In this document: piece by piece, positions 1 to 9,600 of the stretch | Layout of the letters: each line of letters begins with the position of its first letter | How positions within the stretch are numbered: the stretch's first letter is position 1 | Origin: Lysobacteraceae bacterium | Lineage (GTDB): Bacteria > Pseudomonadota > Gammaproteobacteria > Xanthomonadales > Xanthomonadaceae | DNA length: 64,000 nt | Direction of reading: 5' to 3' | Assembly: GCA_023954075.1 (NCBI GenBank) | Contig: JAMLIV010000002.1 | Span: forward strand, 177,256-241,255 | Notes under the pieces: generated by a model | Told to the model about the DNA's origin: nothing | Seen by the model: only the letters and a program-made list of their open reading frames with translations | Databases searched by the model: none | Program-made: the position numbers and the translations under genes

Positions 1-454
1 GGAACTTGAGTAGTCCAGGCGATCCGCCCAATACTGGTATCGAAGCACGTATGAGTCCGATCAATTCCGATAGCTCCTGTTCAGACGCTTCACCTGTGAC
101 CGGCCGGAAATCTTCAAGAGTCGCGCCCTCACACTTGCGAAAGGCCAACTGCCACTCCTCTTGATGACGCACAATCTCCGGATCAGAGCGTCGCCCCCTC
201 ACTCCGAAGCCATGTACACGAGTAGCACAGATCGCTGGATAGATGTTCTTCGGTTCCTCATAGGCGTACACAAACCAATCGCTCTCATCGTCGTCCCGTA
301 GCTGCTCCTGCTCGATGTGCCACGGCGATTGAACGCCAGCGGAAGCAACTAAAGATTCAAGCCGCTCATCAGAAAGCAGACCATGGTGACTTGCCATTGC
401 ACACCCTCCAGCAGCGGCCATCAACGCAACTCCAACGGATCTCAAAAAGAACAT
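1..454 (-). CDS. Small lipoprotein, candidate immunity protein (partial, C-terminus outside window)
   Basis: The gene reads off the left edge, so only the first 151 codons are visible. It begins MFFLRSVGVALMAAAGGCA, a signal sequence with a lipobox ending in Cys18, so the mature protein should be a lipoprotein. The rest is acidic and Trp/Glu-rich with no family I recognise. Its ATG overlaps the stop codon of the upstream Rhs remnant (TGATG at 456-452), so translation would be coupled to the toxin tip. A G-rich stretch (G7 at 469-463) sits just upstream and may act as ribosome binding site. By position and by analogy with Rhs toxin/immunity pairs I infer an immunity protein against the metallopeptidase tip; the sequence itself shows only the lipoprotein signal and the coupling. 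Confidence 0.6.
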   Translation of the reverse strand, partial: MFFLRSVGVALMAAAGGCAMASHHGLLSDERLESLVASAGVQSPWHIEQEQLRDDDESDWFVYAYEEPKNIYPAICATRVHGFGVRGRRSDPEIVRHQEEWQLAFRKCEGATLEDFRPVTGEASEQELSELIGLIRASIPVLGGSPGLLKF

Positions 455-3019
455 CAGCGATACCCCCCCGAGAGGTTATACAGATCTCTGCCGACTAACG
501 AGCGGGCTGCATCGTAGGACATGATATCACTTCCCGAATTTGAGTGCGTGCGACAACCTCAACGAATGTCCGAACTCGTGCGCCATCGTTCGGCCGGTCC
601 AGTTTTTGATCGGTGCCAAACGAACTTGAGAGGAGCGAAACGTCGCCGGTACAAATGCCGCCACTTGACCTGGCCGCTGACCATCGAGTTCAACCGGGTC
701 CACTCGCGATTTGACATTCGAACGGCTTGCCAGTCACCGTCGCTTTTCACGACACTCATCGAAATCTCGGACCGATGCTGTTACACCCTCGTACGCCGCA
801 GTCGCCCCGTTCCATATCGCGTTCACATCCGCTGCAATTCGAGAAGCACTCCGGGCTGGGAGACCTCGTTAGTGCACCACGAAGAACCGTTACCCCATCT
901 TCCTCGACGATGGTGATCTTGTTCGCCCACTCTAGATTCGGGGACTCCATCGACCAGCGCGCACCAGCTGGATTGCCTGGGCTGGCTCCGCAATCACAGG
1001 TTTCTACGCTCGCTGTACGGCTGGCCATGCTCCCAAACGCATAACTAAACGCCGCCGTCACCGCCCCATTGCCGAACTTCCCACCCGTCATCACCGAGGT
1101 GGTGCCACCCAAGACTGCAACGGCAGTGCCTGGCGAATCGGTCCTTCCAGCTTGCCGATGCCGGGGCTGAGTGCCTGCGTGAATCCCGCACTGACAAACC
1201 CGTGCCCGAACTTGCCGCCCTGCAGGCTGCTCATCACTCCACCGGCTGCCGCATGGGCCAGCACGCCTTGAGCGGCCTTTACACCGGTAGCGCCTTGGTA
1301 GGCGATGCCGATCTTGTTGAAGATTCCCGCACTGAACGCACCATAGATTCCGCCCCTGAGCGAGTTGGTCTGGATCGCTCCCGCCACGAAGCCGCCTCCA
1401 ATACTCCAGCCCGCCGCGGCCCAGCTCGTTGCCGCACCTGCCGCGAGGCCACCCGTGTACACCGTCACCACGATCGCCGCGATCGTACGCCAGTATTTGC
1501 CCAGGAAGCTGTACCCGCTCGGGTCCGTCAGGTTCAGCGGGTTGTTGAGCACGTAGCTGTAGGGGTTCCAGTTCTGCGGGTTGTAGATCTCGGTGATGAC
1601 CGGGTCGGCCTGCACCATGCGCCCGCCCGTGGGCCAGTACAAACGCCCGTTCATGTGGATCGTGTCGTGGCCTTCCAGGTGCTCGTGCCCGGTGAAGCCG
1701 CGCGGGGTGTGGGACGAGCCGGCCTGGCCGAACGGCGGATCGGGCGTGCGCCACTGGCCGTCGGCACCGCCGTCCAGACGCTCCTGCACCGTCACGCTCG
1801 ATCCGTTGACCAGGCCGATCACCTGCACCGAGCCCAGACGGTCGGTGAACTGGTGGCGCACCGTGCCCGTGCCCGCCGCCTGGGTGATGCCGCCCACGAG
1901 CTGGTCACCGCTGTAGCTCACGATGGCCACGCCGCCGACCGTGCGACGCCACTGGATCGCCCCGCCGGGCTTCTGCACGCGCTCCACGGCACCGATGATC
2001 GTGGTCGTGGTGGTGCCGCCCGCGCTGCTGCCGTCGTCGATGCGCCGGTAGCGCGCGCCGTCCGCGCCGTAGGCGAAGCGCGCGCGGATCGTGATGTCCG
2101 ACGAGCCCACGCTCGCCACCCGACGCACTTCGGTGGCCTGGTTGAGGGCGTTGTATTCGTAGAACCGCAGGCTGTCCGCGCTGGTCATGTTGCCGCGCGC
2201 ATCGTGCTGGTTGTTGATCGTCACCAGCCCGGGAATGAACAGGCTCTGGGTCTGATGCGCGCTGAGCGTGGCCGAGCTGCTGCCGCTGCCGGGATTGCCG
2301 GCGGTGCCGCAGCCGGCGCGGCCGGCGTAGCCGTACTGCGCGAACAGGCCGAACTGGTACTTGCGGCAGAGGTTGCCCAGCTTGTCGTACTGGGCGTAGA
2401 AGCTCAGGTTCGCGGGCGCGGCGGCGTCGGGGTTCACGTACGGCGCGTTGGCCGAGTACCAGGTCGTGCCCAGGTACTCGAACCAGCCCAGGGTGAGGCG
2501 GTCGGCGCCGTCGTACTGGAAGCGCTCCTTGTAGCGCCCGGCCTCTTCCCGGCTCGTGAGCTGGCCCTTGTTGTCGTAGCCGTAGGCGCTGTTCTGCACG
2601 GTGCAGCCGGAGCCGGTGCACACGCCCGTCAGCTGGCCGTTGAGGGCGTTGTAGCTGCGCGCGATGGTGGGGCCGACGCTGGAGCCGCGCCGCTCCACCA
2701 GCACCGCGCCGCGCGCGTCCACCTCGTCCACGGTGGTGTGGAAGGAGGTGCCGCACGCGGCCACCGCATCGGCCTCGGTGGAGTCGCACAGGCGGGTCGG
2801 AAACCCGCGCACATCGAACTGCTGCTTGAGCCACCCGCCGCTCGCATCGCGGGTCTTCCAGGCGCGGCCGTAGCTGTCGTACTGGGTCTGCTCGCGGTAG
2901 GTGCGGGCGTCCATGGTGCTGTCGCGGCTGCGACGGCGATGCGGCGATGGCGCGCGCCGGTCACGCCGAAGACGATGCGCGCGGCGATCCGTGATGAGCG
3001 AAGGGGCGAGGCTGGGCAT
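454..3019 (-). pseudogene. Orphan Rhs core fragment with decayed metallopeptidase tip
   Basis: This is a second, partial copy of the C-terminal part of the big Rhs gene. From about 2926 down to 1502 it repeats the core of that gene (YD repeats, then NPYSYVLNNPLNLTDPSG) in an open frame. It then diverges into its own pre-toxin region containing GGKFGHGFVSAG and MTGGKFGNGA. The reading frame breaks near 1125-1140, again near 840, at least once at 715-770 (one frame has a stop there), and at 544-551. Read across the breaks, the end encodes a metzincin-like peptidase: HEFGHSLRLSH at about 548-580 and DIMSYD at about 511-528, ending RDLYNLSGGYR at 454. The alignable ends of both tips show it is related to the intact gene's tip. 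There is no evident start of its own: the sequence upstream of 2926 is unrelated to the core. It is most likely a silent orphan tip. Confidence 0.8.
1502..2926 (-). repeat. Direct repeat of Rhs core, copy B
   Basis: This segment is nearly identical to 4682-6107 in the same orientation, row by row. It covers the last Rhs/YD repeats through the conserved core end. Homology stops sharply at both ends: at 2926 just after CCATGGTGCTGTCGCG, and near 1502 where the variable tip begins. The two copies differ by scattered substitutions and by two single-base length differences, a C at about 1515 and one base near 1590-1610. Long direct repeats like this are substrates for recombination that could exchange toxin tips. 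Confidence 0.9.
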
Positions 3020-3036
3020 GGGTAGCTACCTGTAGC

Positions 3037-3063
3037 GGCGGAATCCGCACTGCGGGTTCCGCC
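3037..3063. repeat. Palindromic REP-like hairpin preceded by GTAG
   Basis: GGCGGAATCCGCA and TGCGGGTTCCGCC pair as a 13-bp stem with one G:T-type mismatch and a 1-nt centre. GTAG lies directly upstream (3032-3035). A GTAG tetranucleotide followed by a palindrome is the usual layout of REP elements in Xanthomonadaceae and pseudomonads. It lies in the otherwise empty 279-bp gap between the first candidate immunity gene and the orphan Rhs remnant, and could also act as a terminator-like structure. No convincing gene is seen in 3020-3298. Confidence 0.5.
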
Positions 3064-3298
3064 TTACTTGCTGGACCTTGATCGGCAGAGCTTGGCACCG
3101 CTTCTGAACCGGATTGCCGACAGTCTTGAAGCTGCGCACGGTGACGCACTGGCGGCGTAGCAGGCGGCGATCAACAGCCTGCCCGATACGGCTCGGGCGG
3201 CGCGGGAACACACGACCGCTGCGCAGAAATAGTTGCCTCGGAAACGACGACGCCACACCGCCGGGGTGGGGCTTGGTTGTCGTGGGCCGATGCGGACG

Positions 3299-3670
3299 CT
3301 ATTCGGCTTGAGCAATTCTAGCGAAAGTGTAAGTCGAACACTCGCCACGAACTGCAACAACGTCTGCGCTTAGAAGCATTTGCGCGCTCCTTTGCCGCAG
3401 GATGAACTGGTGTTCAACCCCTTCGTCGTCCTCGACTGATTTGTATGCGACGATCTCAAAATCGCGTTCACGGAGAACAGCAAGGACCTGCTGGTCATCA
3501 GTCGAAAATTCGTTGGCCTCACACGGTGCGTCGCCGCTGTCGATTGCAGCAATAGCGATTCCCAATAGCTCAATGGCACCTGGAGATGCTCTTGGTTCCA
3601 TAGCAGAACACCCACTCGCCAGCACGAAGCAGACCAGGAAAAGACAGCGGCTCAGTCTTCTAGCGACCAC
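3299..3670 (-). CDS. Small lipoprotein, candidate cognate immunity protein of the Rhs metallopeptidase
   Basis: A 123-residue protein starting with GTG at 3670, chosen because GGAGAG lies 6 nt upstream; a longer in-frame start at 3694 lacks this. The start lies inside the last codons of the Rhs gene (11-nt overlap with 3660), so the two genes are translationally coupled. The N-terminus MVARRLSRCLFLVCFVLASGC is a signal sequence with lipobox ASGC, so a periplasm-facing lipoprotein is expected. The mature part is acidic, has two further cysteines, and belongs to no family I know. Small genes directly after Rhs tips are usually immunity genes, and a lipoprotein would fit a toxin that acts on cell-envelope proteins. 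The function is inferred from position only. It shows no evident similarity to the other lipoprotein at the left edge, as expected for differing specificities. Confidence 0.65.
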   Translation of the reverse strand: MVARRLSRCLFLVCFVLASGCSAMEPRASPGAIELLGIAIAAIDSGDAPCEANEFSTDDQQVLAVLRERDFEIVAYKSVEDDEGVEHQFILRQRSAQMLLSADVVAVRGECSTYTFARIAQAE

Positions 3671-6600
3671 GATACGCTCTCCACAAAAGATCAAAATCGC
3701 GCTGAGTAACGCTCCGTACGTGATCTCCGCTCATGATGCTGCCCGTGCCGTACGCGCGGTTGGTGCTGAATCCGAGCACATGTCCCATCTCGTGAACAGG
3801 AGTATCTGGTCTTCCCGCAGGGCTGTACCACATCTTCGGACCACCAACGTTCGCTGCTCCCATGCCAGTGGTGCATACGCTGGGTTCGCACGGAACCAAC
3901 CGAAGATTTCCACGACGAGCAACGAGCCTGAGGTCAAGGCCAAAGGTACGAGTGGTGCCATCGTCTCCAATGATCGATACATTCCAGCCCGCGTTCGCCG
4001 TATCTACGTAGGCCTGTGCAGCAGTTGCGTCTACGCCTTCAGCGGATATCGTCAGCGAAATGCTCATATCTTGAAAGTATTCACCTTCAATCAAGGCCAT
4101 TTTCCTCCGGATGGGGCGACTGGGTGCCACATCCTCTGAAAATACTTGTTCCGCACTTGTTTCATTTGCAATACGATCAACTGCTCTGCTTACCACATAC
4201 GCAAACGCCCCCGACCTCGCCCCGTTGGCGAACTTGCCGCCGGTCATTTCCGACACCGTGCCGCCGATGATGGCCGAGGTGATGGTGCCGATGACGGCGT
4301 GATCGCTGATGTACGGCGATGCCCGTGCCGTCACGCCCGCACTCACGAATCCGTGCCCGAACTTGCCGCCCTGGATCACGCTCGCCACGCCGCCGCTGGT
4401 GGCGGCGATCAGCACGCGGCTGGTCGTGCCCAGCCCGCTACCGCGATATTTCACTACCGTCGCCACCGCCGCGCTGAATGCTCCCGCCACGCCGCTGCGG
4501 CGCGCGTCCGAGGAACTTGCCCCGAAGGCTCTGGCCTGATCGTAGCTCGCGCCCGCGGCACAGGCGATGGACCACGCGCCGGGGACGAACGAGCAGGCAC
4601 CGATGAGCGCGCCGGAGACGTCCGGCCCGAGCGCGCGCATCACCGAGCGGATTGCGTTCTTGAACGGGTTCAGCAGTCTGTCGAGGAAGCTGTACCGCTC
4701 GGGTCGGTCAGGTTCAGCGGGTTGTTGAGCACGTAGCTGTAGGGGTTCCAGTTCTGCGGGTTGTAGATGTCGGCGGGCGATCGGCCGGCTCGGCACCATG
4801 CGCTCGCCCGTGGGCCAGTAGAGGCGTCCGTTCATGTGGATGGTATCGTGGCCTTCCAGGTGCTCGTGCCCGGTGAAGCCGCGCGCGGTGTGGGACGAGC
4901 CGGCTTTGCCGAACGGCGGATCGGGCGTGCGCCACTGGCCGTCGGCACCGCTGTCCAGACGCTCCTGCACCGTCACGCTCGATCCGTTGACCAGGCCGAT
5001 CACCTGCACCGAGCCGAGCCGGTCGCTGAACTGGTGGCGCACCGTGCCCGTGCCCGCCGCCTGGGTGATGCCGCCCACGAGCTGGTCGCCGCTGTAGCTC
5101 ACGATGGCCACGCCGCCGATCATGCGACGCCACTGGATCGCCCCGCCGGGCTTCTGCAGCCGCTCCACGGCGCCGATGATCGTGGTCGTGGTGGTGCCGC
5201 CCGCGCTGCTGCCGTCGTCGATGCGCCGGTAGCGCGCGCCGTCCGCGCCGTAGGCGAAGCGCGCGCGGATCGTGATGTCCGACGAGCCCACGCTCGCCAC
5301 CCGACGCACTTCGGTGGCCTGGTTGAGGGCGTTGTATTCGTAGAACCGCAGGCTGTCCGCGCTGGTCATGTTGCCGCGCGCATCGTGCTGGTTGGCGATC
5401 GTGATCAGCCCGGGAATGAACAGGCTCTGGGTCTGGTGCGCGCTGAGCGTGGCGGAGCTGCTGCCGCTGCCGGGGTTGCCGGCGGTGCCGCAGCCGGCGC
5501 GGCCGGCGTAGCCGTACTGCGCGAACAGGCCGAACTGGTACTTGCGGCAGATATTGCCGAGCTTGTCGTACTGCGCATAGAAGCTCAGGTTCGCGGGCGC
5601 GGCGGCGTCGGGGTTCACGTACGGCGCGCTGGCCGAGTACCAGGTCGTGCCCAGGTACTCGAACCAGCCCAGGGTGAGGCGGTCGGCGTCGTCGTACTGG
5701 AAGCGCTCCTTGTAGCGCCCGGCCTCTTCCCGGCTCGTGAGCTGGCCCTTGTTGTCGTAGCCGTAGGCGCTGTTCTGCACGGTGCAGCCGGGCCCCGTGC
5801 ATACACCCACCAGCTGGCCGTTGAGGGCGTTGTAGCTGCGCGCGATGGTGGGGCCGACGCTGGAGCCGCGCCGCTCCACCAGTACCGCGCCGCGCGCGTC
5901 CACCTCGTCCACGGTGGTGTGGAAGGAGGTGCCGCAGCTGGGCGCGGTGTCCGCCTCGGTGGAGTCGCACAGGCGGGTGGCAAAGCCCTGCGTATCGAAC
6001 TGCTGCTTGAGCCACCCGCCGCTGGCATCGCGCGTCTTCCAGGCCCGGCCGTAGCTGTCGTACCGGGTCTCTTCGCGGTAGGTGCGCCCGTCCATGGTGC
6101 TGTCGCGCCGGATCGGGCGGGCGAGGCCGTCGTAGCCGTAGCTGCGGCTCTGGCTGCCCGCGCTGCCGCTGATGCTCTCGCTGCTGGGAAGCCCGCGCTT
6201 CAAGGTGTCGAACACGAACTGCGCGGTGCTCTCCAGGCTTGCGCCAGCGTAGGCCTGCTGGCGCCACAGCCGGCCGCGCGCGTCCAGCCAGCGATCCACC
6301 CGGTAGTTCATGGCGTCGGTTTGCCGGATCAGCTCGCCCAAGGCGTTGTAGGCAAACGTCGTGGTGCCGGTATCCCGATCCGTCTGGCTGGTCTTGCGGC
6401 CCAGGGGGTCGTACTGGAACGTGGTCTCCACGTCGCCGCGCCCGGCGTTGCGGCTCACCTTGGCGATTTGACCATCGGGCGCGTAGGTGAACGTCAGGCT
6501 CAGGCCCGCCGCATCGGTGGAGGTGACCACTTCACCCAGCGCGTTGACCGTCTGGCTGGTGGCGTTGCCGTTCGGATCCCAGGTCGTGGTGGTCAGCCCG

Positions 6601-9600
6601 GAGCGCGAGACGCTGGTGCCGGTGCCGTCGGCGCGCACGACTTGGGTCACGCGGCCCAGGGCGTCGTAGTGGGTGAGGTTCCAGTACCGCGCGGTGCAGG
6701 TGTTCGAGGCAAAGCTCGGCGGTTCCACCGCCGAGGCCGCCGAGGCGAGGAAGAACGGCTCGGAGACGCGGCTGGGCCGACCGGCTGCGTCATACGCCGT
6801 GCACACTCCCGAAAACCCCTTGTTGACCGTGCCCAGGTGGCGGGTCTGGCTGACCGCCAGCACCACGCGCCCCAGCACGTCGTGGTAGCTCCACTGCGTG
6901 GGTGCCCCGCTGGCCGTGGTCTGCTGGCGCGTGACCGCGCCCGGCGGGCAGGCCACCTGGCTGCAAGTGCGCCAGGTGGTCTGCACCGGGACGCCGGTGT
7001 CGGTGGCGCGCTGGTACAGCCGCCCGAGCTGGCCGTAGATCGCGGTGGTATTGATGGCGTTGGCGTCGCGCGCGTGGGTGACGTCGCCGAACAGGTTGCG
7101 GTTGAGCACCTGGCTGTCGAGATACTCGCTGGTGCCGCTGCCGTTCCAGAAGGGCGAGTAGCTCGCCACCGGGTAGCGCCCGCGGCTGTCGTACTGGGTG
7201 CGGGCGTAGCGGTGGATGTACTCCAGGCTGGTGGGCTGGAAGGTCACTGCGGTGCTTTTGCAGGCCGCCTCGGTGAGGTGGCTGCTGCAGGTGTAGGTAT
7301 GGGTGCGGTTGCCGAAGGCGTCCAGGGTGTGGAAGGTGCGCAGGTTCTGGCTCACGCCCCCGTTCGACTGCACCTGCTCGGAGGTCAGGAGGCCGGTGAA
7401 GGCGGCACCGATGTCGTAGGTGTAGTCGGTGCGGCGCGAGGTGCTCACTCCGTTGCGGGTATGGGTAACGGTGCTGTATCTCAGGCGTCCGAGCCGCCAG
7501 GGCGTGGTGTAGTGGTCGTAGACGTTGTTGGTCTGCACCCGCGCGACCAGGCTGCCACCTGCGCCGTAGGTGTCTACGGATGTCGTTCCTGCAAAGCCGT
7601 AGCCCTGGTAACTGAAAGCAGACAACACCTGTGAAGTCAGCGCGCCGCTTTCCAGGGCGTAAACGTCTTCCTGGCTTCCGGCCATGCGCACATGCACGGG
7701 GGTCTGCGAACCGGACCAATAGCCGGGTGAACTTTCCCAGGAGTTGGTGCTGAGCGCCACGCGCGTGCCGGCGATCCACGGGAAGGGCGGCGCGAGCCGC
7801 TGGAAGCAGGCGTTGGTCACCCAGCCGGTCAGGCAGGCCGGTGGGACATACGCGCCGTTGACCACGCGACGCTCGGTCGTTTGCGGCATGCCAATGAAAG
7901 GTGCGTCCTGCCGGTAGGTCGTGGTACTCACGATGTGGGCATTGCCGGGCGTGGTGTCGAACGACTGGACCTGCTCGAAGCCCAGGTGACCGCCACCACC
8001 GGCCTGGATGCGCGCGCCCGAATACCGGTAGTAGATCGCGCTCAGGGCATTGGGGTTGCCGTAGACCGGCGCACTGCTCTGGGCGCGGATCACGACGTAT
8101 TGCGGTCCGAAGACATCCTGCACCGGGGAGCCGCGCCCCCAGCTCACGGCACGGGTTCCGGTGCCGCGGCGATACACGTCGGCGAGGGTGAGGGGGCGAT
8201 AGCTCAGCTCCGTGACCGCCCCCACGCCATCGGTGATCTTGCCGATGACATCGCGCGGCACGAAGCGGTGGTTGCTGGGCGGCCGGCTGCTGTAGTACTC
8301 GGAGGTGTTGTCGTACAGGGCGAAGAAGTCCGTGGCGGCATCGCCGTCAAAATCCCCGAACAAAAAGTGCGTTCGCGTCAGATCGCAGGTCGTGTTCTTG
8401 CAGCCGCGGGCGTAGCCGCCGGGCAGGGGGCTGGCATAGGTCGGAAATGTGCCGTCGGGCCGCGCGAAGTGACCGACGAACGGGCGATAGTTCGAGTTCG
8501 CGCTTTGTGGATAGACGATGTCCGCGCGCCCGTCTCCGTTGACGTCGGTGAGCTGCAGATAATCCTCGTTCGGAAACGCGGGAAGGCCGGTTTGCACTAC
8601 GCCGATGCCCGTCAGATCAACGCTCCAGCTCCCGCTCTTGACCAGCGCGTCGGTCAAGCCGTCGCCGTTGAAGTCGGCGAACTTGAACGTAGAGCCCGTG
8701 GGCGGGGGCGGCTGCGGGAAGCCGCTCCACAGCTCACCGCCGCGATGCCAGCGCTTGATCACCGACATCTGCACGTGCGTGGGCTGGATGCTGGTCACCC
8801 CGTACAGTTCCACGAAACGGGTCAGCACGGTGCACCGGTTCGACGCCAGATCCACCGCGTCCTGCGGAACCTGGGCCGGCCACTCGCGCCAGGATTGCCC
8901 TGCCTCATCGGTCCACTCGGCGATCGGCTGCGCCGGTCGCGGAATCGGGTTGGAGCACTCGCTGGAGTTGTCGTTCTTGTACCAGGTGATTCCTGTGCTG
9001 ATCGCCAGATCGGAGCGGCTGTCGCCATTGAAGTCGAAGAGATGGACGCGCTGGTCGGGATCGAGCAGATTGGTGAACTCGTTCAGCAGCACCTGGGGCG
9101 GATCGAGGTCCGTGGCCATGCCGACGCTGCGCTGCGCACCCCATTCGAACCCCGCGCCCATCCGCTCGGTCAGCCGCGTGTACAGCAAGCTGGGAGTCGA
9201 GCCGCTGGCCGGCTGGCGATACATGACATCGAGCAGGCCGTCGCCGTTGAGATCGGCCAGGATCGTGCTCGTGGTGGTCGAAGAAATGGGTGGCGACAAC
9301 GCGGCGATCAGATTGCTTCCCGCGTTGAACGCGCGCACGCCCGCGCTCGTGGGACGCCCACTGGACGGATACAGCACCCAGTTCCCGTTCGGAATGGCGA
9401 CGAAGAGATCGTCGCGCCCGTCGCCGTCGTAGTCGAACAGGTGCCAGTACTTGTCGATGTCGGCTGGTTTGCGCGCCACGATCCAGGGAAGCTGGGCCAC
9501 GCGATTGAACGACAGCTGCCCGCTGCCGTTGATCTCGCCGAAGCTCACCTGGAGCTGGCTGCTGTTTCCCGACGCGCTGAACCATGCGACGTCGGTGAGT

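Noticed and set aside
756..1754. A 332-codon minus-strand frame over the orphan tip
   Set aside because: Its first part is the Rhs core in the wrong frame. Only its end (after about 1140) is the true frame, so it is a piece of the broken gene and not a gene.
3020..3298. Short minus-strand frames (76 and 98 codons) between the immunity gene and the orphan Rhs remnant
   Set aside because: Arg/Pro-rich, overlapping each other and the REP-like palindrome, without start signals.
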